DNA of 64,000 bases from Nostoc commune NIES-4072. Its GTDB lineage: Bacteria; Cyanobacteriota; Cyanobacteriia; Cyanobacteriales; Nostocaceae. Location: positions 7,072,559-7,136,558 of the forward strand of contig NZ_BDUD01000001.1 of the NCBI RefSeq assembly GCF_003113895.1, read 5' to 3'. The first letter of the stretch is position 1. The number at the start of each line of letters is the position of its first letter. The position numbers and the translations under genes are program-made. Of the stretch, positions 28,477 through 36,399 are shown piece after piece. Below the pieces are notes generated by a model, which saw only the letters and a program-made list of their open reading frames with translations, did not search any database and was not told the DNA's origin.

Positions 28477-29144
28477 AGTTCTTTCTCCTAATTCACGTTC
28501 ATGGGAGCCGTCAGCCCCTTCCGGGAAGTCAAAAGTCAAAAGTCAAAAATTTACCAAGCCCATGAATAAATTTATTTGCTCTGTACCTTTTTATTTCTGG
28601 TCAATATCTCAACTCATTGGTAAATCATCACACTGTCACCACCTAAACTTGACCTCTGATGCCTTTTCTGATTTTTTCAGATGGTATAAAGACGCGCTTA
28701 AATCAGTCACCAGGTTTCATATTGGGTCTAAATCCCCATGTGAAATTTTCCACCTTTAGAGGTAGGAATTCTGACTCCGAAGGAAGCTAGAAAACTAATA
28801 ACTGATAACCGTTCACTGATAACTGTTTTTTGTTTTTCGCCATCAATGTACTAAATAGATAATTCCCATTCCTTTGAGAGGATCTAGCAAAATTTATGGG
28901 TGTTACTCCCCAATTACCTAAAAAATTTTCAAATAAAGGCTTACAAGCCAAGGGAAACTGGAAATAAATAACATTCCGAATGGTGGTAGAAATTATAAAC
29001 AGACGATTATTTTACAATCAGACGGGACGGAAATTTAGGAAGAGAAGTTTCCACTGCGTAATTGGGCATGAGGGGGATGAGGGAGATGAGGAGGACGAGG
29101 GAGAATTATTGAATAAGTTTCTCCCCATTCCCCATTCCCAAAGA
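28477..29144. promoter_or_regulatory. Leader of amiC1 and gene-less stretch
   Basis: The first ~165 bases (28477-28645) are the duplicated amidase leader, again with the four-codon frame ATG-AAC-GTG-AAT-TAG overlapping the ribosome site. AGTCAAA is repeated three times at about 28526-28548. The rest, to 29144, holds no supportable gene; a plus-strand frame at 28980-29195 is low complexity and overlaps the antiporter gene. Confidence 0.5.
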
Positions 29145-30620
29145 TTAGCGATCGCTAGATTCTGGGGTTACTTCCAAATTGCCACTGTCATTTGATGCTG
29201 GCACTCTTGACTGAGGCGGTTCAATTACCAACGAGGCAGAGGAACCATCTAAAATCAGTTGGTCTGAGCCTGAATCCACAGTTTTTGGATCTGGAAATAC
29301 AAATCGTAACAAAGGAGGGGCTAAAAAGGTTGTCAAGATAACCATCATGATAATTGCTGCCCCTAATGGTTTCGAGAGAGCGCCACTGGCTGCACCGACA
29401 CCAGCAAACACTAATCCAACTTCTCCTCTAGGAATCATCCCTACACCGATCGCTAAACGGTTGATTTCCGGTTGACCAAACACGCTTAAGCCTGTGATTA
29501 CTTTACCGAGAATGGCTACTATGATCAGGAAAGTTGCCATAATTAAACCTTCTCGATTATCGGGAATTGCTGGGTTTAAAACTCCCAAATCGGTTTTTGC
29601 GCCAACAGTTACAAAGAAAATTGGCACTAACATATCGGCAATGGGACAGACTTGCCTTTGTAGTTCTTTGCGCTTATCTGTCTCTTCTAGAACTAAACCC
29701 GCCGCAAAAGCTCCTAAAATTGCTTCTAAGTGGATGACGGCGGCAAGGTATGCCATAGCAAAAGCGAAGATGAATGCTGGTATTACTAGTCCACCGCGTG
29801 TTTTGAGTTTATCAGCGATCGCCACAAAAGATTTATTGAAAACATTCCCTAGTAGGATTGCTCCCAAAATAAAACCAGTGGCGCTGATAATCAAATAAAT
29901 AACTTTGCTGACATCCACTACACCATCTTTAGCTAGGCTGGCAACTACCGCTAAAACGATGATTCCCAAAACATCGTCAATTACGGCAGCACCCAAAATA
30001 ATCTGCCCTTCTTTAGAATTGAGTCGCCCCAACTCTGACAGCACTTTAGAAGTAATACCGATACTAGTGGCAGTCAAAGCCGCCCCGGCAAAAATCGCAG
30101 GTACAGCACTAATACCAAACAAAGTCATCAATCCCACAGTTCCAGCGGCAAAGGGTACTGCTACCCCCACTACTGCAACGACGGTAGCTTGGATACCAAC
30201 TGCCATTAAATCTTTTAAGTTCGATTCCAAGCCGATTTCAAACAGTAGGATAATCACACCCAATTCTGCCAAAACCGAAATGACCTCAGACTGCGCTGCA
30301 AACACGGCTGGAGTAGCTTCAGGCGTTAAACCAGCAGTGATTTGAAGGAAGGACATGATCAAAGAGTTAGAACTGTCTGTGCCGCCTTCTGGAAACACTA
30401 AAAGGTGGAAAACAGAGATACCAACTACCACACCACCTACCAGTTCGCCTAAGACAGGCGGTAAACCCACTTGGTTTGATAACTCTCCACCAACTTTGCT
30501 GGCGAGATAAACGACTACTAAGCTTAGTAACACTGCTGCTACTACCATTGAACTGTCTGCGGCTTGTGTTGCGGTAGCCAGCAGAGGAAAAGAGAAGTTG
30601 ATTGGATCTAACAAATGCAT
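29145..30620 (-). CDS. CPA2-type cation:proton antiporter
   Basis: The ~491-residue integral membrane protein belongs to the Kef/NapA type (CPA2) of monovalent cation/proton antiporters. About 12-13 hydrophobic helices run from VVAAVLLSLVVVYLASKVGG to MVILTTFLAPPLLRF. Family motifs include LPPVLGELVGGVVVG near the N-terminus, GAAVIDDVLGIIVLAVV (paired Asp residues in the ion site) and MIPRGEVGLVFAGVG. The C-terminal ~50 residues are a soluble tail without a TrkA-N domain. The start could also be the ATG at 30671, 17 codons upstream. It is probably a plasma-membrane Na+/H+ or K+/H+ exchanger; the ion is not determined. Confidence 0.85.
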   Translation of the reverse strand: MHLLDPINFSFPLLATATQAADSSMVVAAVLLSLVVVYLASKVGGELSNQVGLPPVLGELVGGVVVGISVFHLLVFPEGGTDSSNSLIMSFLQITAGLTPEATPAVFAAQSEVISVLAELGVIILLFEIGLESNLKDLMAVGIQATVVAVVGVAVPFAAGTVGLMTLFGISAVPAIFAGAALTATSIGITSKVLSELGRLNSKEGQIILGAAVIDDVLGIIVLAVVASLAKDGVVDVSKVIYLIISATGFILGAILLGNVFNKSFVAIADKLKTRGGLVIPAFIFAFAMAYLAAVIHLEAILGAFAAGLVLEETDKRKELQRQVCPIADMLVPIFFVTVGAKTDLGVLNPAIPDNREGLIMATFLIIVAILGKVITGLSVFGQPEINRLAIGVGMIPRGEVGLVFAGVGAASGALSKPLGAAIIMMVILTTFLAPPLLRFVFPDPKTVDSGSDQLILDGSSASLVIEPPQSRVPASNDSGNLEVTPESSDR

Positions 30621-31001
30621 GGGTTCTCTGAAAATCCTTCTCTTTGATTTTGACGCGTTTCTGAAAAACATCCTATGGAAATGCGATTGACAGATTAAAT
30701 AAATTAATTTGTCCCCAGTTCCTAGTAAGGACTTCAGTCCTTATTTGTAAGCATTAAATTGCTTACTACAAACTTTTCATTACTAGCTTAAGAAAGTACT
30801 GGTGTAATTTTTTTAGTTTCCAAAAATGTAACCATTTCCGCTTTTGACTATGGCAATGTCAAAGTAAGAACATATAAATCGTATCTAGTCGCACTTGAGT
30901 TGTGAAAAACTTGTGATCACTGTTGACTCTCAACGCCAGCAGAAGATTGCTAGATACGTTGATTGAAAACATCTGTGGATACTTTGAGGAGTGCAAATCT
31001 T

Positions 31002-31745
31002 ATGACTAGAACCGCTTTACCCGGTTCTCAGTTTTCTCATGGAAAATTGTGGAAAATACTGCCTTTAGCAATGCTTTTATGTGTAAATTTTCCATTGCCT
31101 ACGTTAGCACAAGAAAAAGAGAAATTGTGGCGAACCCTTAGTGTGAGCGGTCGCGGAGTAGAAACAATTCCTACAACCTTGGCGCAAGTCAATTTAGGAG
31201 TGGAGATTCAGGGGAAAACAGCCCAAGAGGTACAGCAAGAAGCCGCCCGGAGGTCATCGGCTGTAGTTGCGTTCCTCAAAAGCCAAAATGTTGAAAAATT
31301 ACAAACTACTGGTATCCAGCTTAATCCAGTTTACAGTTACACCAATAATGTGCAGAGGATTACAGGCTATGCTGCCAATAACATAGTTAGTTTTCGCATT
31401 CCTACCGAGAAAGCCGGTACATTATTGGATAATGCAGTGAAAGCGGGTGCGACACAAATTAACGGTATTAGTTTTGTTGCTAATGATGAAGCGATCGCAG
31501 CTGCTCAAAAGCAAGCATTAAAAGAAGCTACCCAAGATGCCCAGCAGCAAGCTGATGCTGTTTTCAGTGCCTTGGGTTTCAAATCCAAAGAAGTGGTGAG
31601 CATTCAAGTTAATAATGCCAGTGCGCCTCCACCACCACCGATGTTGTTAAGGGCTGAAGCTGCCAAAGTAGCTGATGCCTCAACCCCTGTCGTTGGTGGT
31701 GAGCAGCAAGTAGAAGCATCGGTGACATTGCAAATTAGTTATTAG
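31002..31745 (+). CDS. SIMPL-domain (DUF541) periplasmic protein
   Basis: The 247-residue protein has an N-terminal signal peptide (KILPLAMLLCVNFPLPTLAQ) and one SIMPL domain (TLSVSGRGVETIPTTLAQVNLGVE ... KQALKEATQDAQQQADAV). These proteins are exported and of poorly defined function, linked in some bacteria to oxidative stress or membrane integrity. The ATG at 31002 is chosen because GAGGAG lies just upstream; an in-frame TTG at 30963 is less likely. A proline run (PPPPP) lies near the C-terminus. It is divergent from the antiporter gene; the ~380-base gap between them contains no gene. Confidence 0.82.
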   Translation: MTRTALPGSQFSHGKLWKILPLAMLLCVNFPLPTLAQEKEKLWRTLSVSGRGVETIPTTLAQVNLGVEIQGKTAQEVQQEAARRSSAVVAFLKSQNVEKLQTTGIQLNPVYSYTNNVQRITGYAANNIVSFRIPTEKAGTLLDNAVKAGATQINGISFVANDEAIAAAQKQALKEATQDAQQQADAVFSALGFKSKEVVSIQVNNASAPPPPPMLLRAEAAKVADASTPVVGGEQQVEASVTLQISY

Positions 31746-31825
31746 TCATTAGTCATTAGTCCTTTGTCATTTGTGAAAGCAAAGGACTAATGCCCAATGC
31801 CCAATGCCCAATTCCCAATGCCCAA
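31739..31825. repeat. Heptamer tandem repeats between SIMPL gene and ssb
   Basis: TTAGTCA is repeated about three times just after the SIMPL stop codon. CCCAATG/CCCAATT heptamers follow, five in all, up to the ssb stop. These are short tandem repeats of the Nostoc type, filling the gap between convergent genes. Confidence 0.75.
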
Positions 31826-32185
31826 TTAGAAATTCTCTGGCGAAAAATCTCCGCCCCCTTCTGAATCGCGCTTAGAGCCTAATAAATCCAGTTGATCTAC
31901 TTGGATAACTGGTGAGGATCGGTTTGCTCCTGTTTGGCGATCGCTCCATGTGTCAAACTTCAAGGAACCTTTAACTGCAATTTGCCTGCCTTTACGTACA
32001 TAATTACCTGCCACCTCAGCCGTTTTTCCCCATAGCTCCAAATTAAACCAGTCAGTATGTTCGCCTTCTTTAGTACGGCGATTAACAGCTAGTGTCAATC
32101 TACACTTAACGCTACCAGACTCGAAATACTTAATCTCTGGGTCGCCGCCTACACGACCAATGAGGGTGACAACATTGATACTCAT
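31826..32185 (-). CDS. ssb: Single-stranded DNA-binding protein (short form)
   Basis: The 119-residue protein is one OB-fold (SINVVTLIGRVGGDPEIKYFESGS, then DWFNLELWGKTAEVAGNYVRKGRQIAVKGSL). It lacks the long acidic C-terminal tail of bacterial SSBs; the last residues are EGGGDFSPENF, only weakly acidic. The short form is usual in cyanobacteria with a second ssb gene elsewhere. It binds ssDNA in replication or repair. It is divergent from mreB across a 325-base gap. Confidence 0.9.
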   Translation of the reverse strand: MSINVVTLIGRVGGDPEIKYFESGSVKCRLTLAVNRRTKEGEHTDWFNLELWGKTAEVAGNYVRKGRQIAVKGSLKFDTWSDRQTGANRSSPVIQVDQLDLLGSKRDSEGGGDFSPENF

Positions 32186-32510
32186 GTGCGTTACCTTTTA
32201 GTACATGCGTACTTAGTAATTTAGACTTTCATCATAGCGAATTGTGAAACACTTGAAAATAATGTGTTAAACAGTTAACAATATAGTTGACTTGAAAAAT
32301 TATACATATTACTTGGAGAAACACATAAAACTATACGGATATACTAAGTTAACCAGAGAATATCAAAACATACATAGCTAAGACATCGCAAATATTCCTG
32401 GGAATTATATAAAAATATAGTCTAGTTTACTGAACTCAGGATATAAACATAATCAAATCAACTCTACCGTTGTAGTCAAGAAGTATCGCACATAGGGGGC
32501 TTATAGACGC
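32186..32510. promoter_or_regulatory. Divergent ssb-mreB promoter region
   Basis: An AT-rich, gene-less stretch between the divergent starts of ssb and mreB. It must hold both promoters, but I see no unambiguous -10/-35 boxes or regulator palindromes. Confidence 0.35.
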
Positions 32511-33554
32511 GTGGGTATTTTTAGGAACTTTCGTACATCATGGGATATGGGTATCGACCTCGGTACTGCTAACACCCTAGTTTATGTATCTGGTAAAGGT
32601 ATTGTACTTCAAGAGCCTTCTGTAGTTGCTATCGATGTCAACGAAAAGGTAGCACTGGCAGTAGGAGAAGAAGCCAAAAAAATGCTCGGTCGCACACCTG
32701 GAAATGTGATTGCCCTCCGCCCCTTGCGCGATGGTGTAATTGCTGATTTCGATATAGCCGAGCTAATGCTCAAAAGCTTTATTGGGCGTGTAAATGAAGG
32801 CAAATCTTTAATTTTACCTCGGATTGTCATTGGTATTCCCAGTGGTGTCACAGGAGTAGAAAGGCGAGCTGTGATGGATGCAGCTCACCAAGCAGGAGCA
32901 AGAAAAGTTTATTTAATCGATGAACCTGTAGCTGCTGCCATTGGTGCCGGACTACCTGTTGCTGAACCCACTGGCAACATGATCATTGATATTGGTGGTG
33001 GTACAACAGAAGTTGCAGTGCTGAGTCTTCAAGGTACAGTGATCAGCGAATCAGTACGCATTGCTGGAGATGAACTGACTGAATCGATCATTCAGTATAT
33101 TAAGAAAGTTCATAACTTAGTCATTGGTGAACGGACTGCCGAGGACATCAAGATTCGGATGGGTTCTGCTTATCCCACTAATGATGATAATGACATGATG
33201 ATGGAAATCCGAGGCTTACACCTACTTTCTGGTCTTCCGCGAACTGTTACCATCAAAGCCCCAGAAATCCGTGAAAGTATGCTGGAACCGCTATCAGTAA
33301 TTATAGAAGCTGTGAAGCGCACATTAGAACGTACACCTCCAGAACTGGCAGCAGACATTATTGACAGAGGTATTATGTTAGCCGGTGGTGGTGCTTTGCT
33401 CAAAGGCATAGATACCTTAATTAGCCATGAAACGGGGATTGTGACTCACATTGCCGCCGATCCTCTCTGCTGTGTTGTGCTGGGAACAGGTCGTGTGTTA
33501 GAAAACTTTAAACAGTTGGAAAGAGTTGTTATTGAAAGCTCTCGCAATATGTAG
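32511..33554 (+). CDS. mreB: Rod-shape determining protein MreB
   Basis: The 347-residue actin homologue polymerises under the membrane and positions peptidoglycan synthesis. Nucleotide-binding blocks are present: MGIDLGTANTLVYVSGKGIVL near residue 14, VGEEAKKMLGRTPGN, DIGGGTTEVAVLSL near residue 162 and LAGGGALLKGID near residue 290. The length is typical. The start is GTG (GTGGGTATTTTTAGG), consistent with the usual MGxFRNF N-terminus. It is the first gene of mreBCD. A strong RNA hairpin lies between mreB and mreC. Confidence 0.95.
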   Translation: MGIFRNFRTSWDMGIDLGTANTLVYVSGKGIVLQEPSVVAIDVNEKVALAVGEEAKKMLGRTPGNVIALRPLRDGVIADFDIAELMLKSFIGRVNEGKSLILPRIVIGIPSGVTGVERRAVMDAAHQAGARKVYLIDEPVAAAIGAGLPVAEPTGNMIIDIGGGTTEVAVLSLQGTVISESVRIAGDELTESIIQYIKKVHNLVIGERTAEDIKIRMGSAYPTNDDNDMMMEIRGLHLLSGLPRTVTIKAPEIRESMLEPLSVIIEAVKRTLERTPPELAADIIDRGIMLAGGGALLKGIDTLISHETGIVTHIAADPLCCVVLGTGRVLENFKQLERVVIESSRNM

Positions 33555-33573
33555 CAACAAAAATATCAGGCTG

Positions 33574-33637
33574 GAGTTCTATTTGAGTTCTATTTGAGTT
33601 CTATTTGGGTTTTATATAAATAGAATCCAAGTAGAAC
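33574..33637 (+). promoter_or_regulatory. Tandem repeat and long RNA hairpin between mreB and mreC
   Basis: Three copies of GAGTTCTATTT (33574-33606) run into a stem-loop at 33598-33637. The arms are 18 bases each, GTTCTATTTGGGTTTTAT and ATAGAATCCAAGTAGAAC, with an ATAA loop. All 18 positions pair in RNA, three of them as G-U. It could stabilise or attenuate the mreB transcript before mreC. There is no U-tract, so a simple terminator is unlikely. Confidence 0.6.
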
Positions 33638-33664
33638 TTAATTGTTTAAGTATATGGAGTATAT

Positions 33665-34474
33665 ATGGTTACAATGCGGCGTTGGTGGGATCATAAAGGA
33701 TTACAAATCGGGTTGTTAGCTTTAGTAGTAGGTAGTGCTTGGATATTGCGACAAACTCAAGGTGCACTGGTGCTTGAGACATACCAGGCAATTACCCGTC
33801 CGTTAGAGATGTTGCAGTCAGGGCCAACTCCAGAAGAACGGCTTAGAGATGCCCGGATATTAGAATTGCAAACTCGTATAGTAGATTTGGAAAGTCAAAA
33901 GACAAAGCTACAAGATTTATTAGGCTATGTGGAAAAAGAGCCGTTGGCATCACGGCCAATTCCAGCGCGGGTGGTAGGACGTAGTGCTGACCAGTGGTGG
34001 CAACAAGTTACCTTGAATCGTGGTGCGAATGCAGGGATTCAGGAAGGTTTCATAGTCAAGGCAGAAGGCGGATTAGTGGGTTTGGTGCAAAGTGTAACTC
34101 CTAATACTAGCCGCGTGTTGTTAATCAGCGATCTCAAAAGTCAAGTGGGTGTATCAGTTAGCCGTACAGCAGCTAAAGGTGTTTTGCGTGGAGATTCTTC
34201 AGCAGAAGCTGTGCTGGAGTTTTATGAAAAAGTCCCAAATGTCAAGGTAGGAGATTTAGTTTCCACATCTACTTATAGTCAGAAATTTCCATCTGGTTTG
34301 GCAGTAGGACGAATCAAGTCGCTGGATTTAAAGAAACTTCCCGCATCAGTAGCGAAAATTGAGCTTTTTCCACCAATCCGCTCTCTCGATTGGGTAGCTG
34401 TTTATCCAAAGCCAGAAAACCAAGAGTCGGAAATACAAAAGTCGGTAAATCAAGCGCCGCAAAAGTCTAAGTAA
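33665..34474 (+). CDS. mreC: Rod shape-determining protein MreC
   Basis: The 269-residue protein has a short cytoplasmic N-terminus, one membrane helix (LQIGLLALVVGSAWILRQ), a coiled coil (ARILELQTRIVDLESQKTKLQDLLG) and the MreC beta-barrel domain (ARVVGRSADQWWQQVTLNRGANAGIQEGFIV ... GLVQSVTPNTSRVLLISD). It links MreB to the periplasmic elongation machinery. The C-terminus is a polar tail rich in Glu, Gln and Ser. It starts at ATG 33665 after TGGAGTATAT, 110 bases after mreB. Confidence 0.92.
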   Translation: MVTMRRWWDHKGLQIGLLALVVGSAWILRQTQGALVLETYQAITRPLEMLQSGPTPEERLRDARILELQTRIVDLESQKTKLQDLLGYVEKEPLASRPIPARVVGRSADQWWQQVTLNRGANAGIQEGFIVKAEGGLVGLVQSVTPNTSRVLLISDLKSQVGVSVSRTAAKGVLRGDSSAEAVLEFYEKVPNVKVGDLVSTSTYSQKFPSGLAVGRIKSLDLKKLPASVAKIELFPPIRSLDWVAVYPKPENQESEIQKSVNQAPQKSK

Positions 34475-34499
34475 ATTCTTCAAAAAAATCCATAGAAAA

Positions 34500-35117
34500 A
34501 TGAAGATTCCTGCATTTGGTAGTAGCAGGCAGAAAAAGCCAAAATCATCACAGCGAAAATCGAAATTCCGAATCCAGCCACTTTCTCGTTGGCATCCCGG
34601 TGTACGTCAGTTGTTGGGTTGGATAGTGACGGCTAGTTCTGTACTATTATGTTTGCTATTATTGCCAACCCGCTTACCGGGTATGGAATTATTGGGAATT
34701 GCCCCTAACTGGCTGTTAATTTGGGTGGTAGCTTGGAGTGTGAAGCGCACGGTGTTTGCCGGAGCATTGGCAGGTATAATTCTAGGACTACTTCAAGATT
34801 CAATGACATCACCTAACCCTACTCATGCTCTTAGTTTAGGTATAGTGGGAATTTTAACTGCTCTGCTCCAAAAGCAGCGTTTTATCGAAGAAGATTTTAT
34901 TTCGATCGCTGTAATTGTCTTTGTTATGGCAGTTTTGGCAGAAACTATTTTTGGTTTGCAATTAACTTTGATGGGGAATGAGCGCAAGGTCACAGATATT
35001 TGGACATATTACCAACGTGTTGCCCTAGCTTCTGCCATTCTTAGTAGTCTGTGGGCACCTGTGGTCTATTATCCGCTAAATCTTTGGTGGCAACGGATAA
35101 AATTGTTGGAACAATAG
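34500..35117 (+). CDS. mreD: Rod shape-determining protein MreD
   Basis: The 205-residue protein has a basic N-terminal segment of ~40 residues followed by about five membrane helices (LLGWIVTASSVLLCLLLLP, LLGIAPNWLLIWVVAWSV, VFAGALAGIILGLLQDSM, and others). GILxGLLxDxxS-like and PLNLWWQR elements fit MreD. It lies 25 bases after mreC and completes the operon. A GGATTTT heptamer repeat follows the stop. Confidence 0.88.
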   Translation: MKIPAFGSSRQKKPKSSQRKSKFRIQPLSRWHPGVRQLLGWIVTASSVLLCLLLLPTRLPGMELLGIAPNWLLIWVVAWSVKRTVFAGALAGIILGLLQDSMTSPNPTHALSLGIVGILTALLQKQRFIEEDFISIAVIVFVMAVLAETIFGLQLTLMGNERKVTDIWTYYQRVALASAILSSLWAPVVYYPLNLWWQRIKLLEQ

Positions 35118-35306
35118 TCAAAGGATTTTGGATTTTGGATTTTAGATTAAGCCCGATAATCAAACAACACCGTATCATGGTAGTTAGTAGCATTTATGTT
35201 TGATACTTTCTTTTTTGCCTTAAAAGAATATCAGGTAAGTTATGTCCTGATTTACTGATGGCAAAATGTGGAAGCTTTCACTAAGTAATCTAATTGGAGA
35301 ACACTA

Positions 35307-35396
35307 ATGTCGAAAGAAAGAAAAAGTAATAAAGAGGTTAAAAAACCTAAAAAAGATCCCAAAGACAAAAAGGAGAAAAACGACTCGAACAAATAG
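35307..35396 (+). CDS. 29-residue lysine-rich small protein
   Basis: The frame starts with ATG preceded by TTGGAGAACACTA, a good ribosome site, and encodes MSKERKSNKEVKKPKKDPKD followed by KKEKNDSNK. Eleven of the 29 residues are lysine and there are no hydrophobic segments, so it is probably disordered and may bind nucleic acid or acidic partners. It is separated from mreD by ~190 bases. The composition and the clear ribosome site favour a real small gene. Confidence 0.55.
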   Translation: MSKERKSNKEVKKPKKDPKDKKEKNDSNK

Positions 35397-35585
35397 AAAG
35401 ATTTAGGTAAATAGCTTTAGCGAAGACCAAGAGTTGTATTTTTTTAATTGACAATACTTCGTCCAGTAGGATTGGGTAGGAGAACTTATTGTCAACAATC
35501 TATTCACCCTTGGTCAAGCCTCAAAATTTCATAATTTAGGTTAGTGCGTGCGATGTCTACGACGGGCTACGCCTACGCAACTAAA

Positions 35586-36080
35586 TTAGGCAGGAGTAAA
35601 CTTCAACGAAACTCCATTCATGCAATAGCGCTTGCCTGTGGGTGCAGGTCCGTCATCGAAAACATGACCCAGATGGCCACCACAGCGACTACAATGCACT
35701 TCAGTTCTGGTCATAAACAACGACCGATCTACAGTAGTAGCGATCGCACCTTCAATCGGCTTAAAGAAGCTAGGCCAGCCAGTACCACTGTTAAATTTGG
35801 TATCGGAGGTAAACAGTGGCTGTTCACACGCAGCACAATAATAAGTACCATTGTCGTATTCCTTATCCAATGGGCTGGTATAAGGGCGTTCAGTGCCGTG
35901 TTTACGCAATACTTTAAACTGTTCCGGCGTTAAAATGGTGCGCCACTCTTCTTCAGGTTTAGTAATTTCAAATCCACTATTAGAAGTTGTCATCTCTTTT
36001 GGCCCCCATTTGATATACCTTGATAACAATGCTGTGCCGACTATTACTGCACTAGCCTGTAAAAAATATCGTTTGTCCAT
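35586..36080 (-). CDS. msrB: Peptide methionine-(R)-S-oxide reductase with N-terminal anchor
   Basis: The 164-residue protein reduces methionine-R-sulfoxide in oxidised proteins. The MsrB domain is complete: two zinc CxxC pairs (YYCAACEQPLF and VHCSRCGGHLGH), GTGWPSF, and the catalytic Cys in RYCMNGVSL. The first ~25 residues (KRYFLQASAVIVGTALLSRYI) form a signal or membrane anchor, so it may act outside the cytoplasm or at a membrane. I chose the ATG at 36080; an earlier ATG at 36110 would add ten polar residues in front of the anchor. Confidence 0.92.
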   Translation of the reverse strand: MDKRYFLQASAVIVGTALLSRYIKWGPKEMTTSNSGFEITKPEEEWRTILTPEQFKVLRKHGTERPYTSPLDKEYDNGTYYCAACEQPLFTSDTKFNSGTGWPSFFKPIEGAIATTVDRSLFMTRTEVHCSRCGGHLGHVFDDGPAPTGKRYCMNGVSLKFTPA

Positions 36081-36217
36081 ATATCTATTATTTTCTATTT
36101 TCCGGTTCACTGGGCAATCAACTCTAGTACGGGATTCCCTACATTAATGACTATAATCAGCGATCGCTCTGAATTACCCCTGATAAACTGATTAAAATTA
36201 GCTAAGAAATATCTCTA

Positions 36218-36291
36218 GGTTCGCGCAGCGTGTCGCAGACAGACGCTTTGCGTAGCTTGCTTTTACGTTCGCGTAGCGTCCCGTAGGGAAG
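36218..36291. repeat. Cluster of short dispersed repeats
   Basis: GTTCGCGCAGCGTGTCGCAG, then GCTTTGCGTAGCTTGC and GTTCGCGTAGCGTCCCGTAG are adjacent copies of short dispersed repeats of the Nostoc type. Related segments occur at 3410, 6190, 22320 and elsewhere. They lie in the gap between msrB and glcE, where no gene is seen. Confidence 0.65.
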
Positions 36292-36399
36292 TGGTACGGT
36301 ATTGCTCCCTGTATTAAAGCCATCATATATTAATGGCAATCCGCTTTTTTAGTCAGGTTACCCAGTAAATTAAATATAGGGCGTAAAAAAATAAACTAA

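Noticed and set aside
26584..28539. Longer start of amiC1 at 28539
   Set aside because: The extra residues precede the signal peptide, and the paralogue starts at the equivalent internal GTG with the same ribosome site.
29494..30345. Long plus-strand open frames opposite the antiporter gene
   Set aside because: They are low-complexity (Ala/Thr/Ile/Lys-rich) antisense shadows of a clearly conserved membrane protein.
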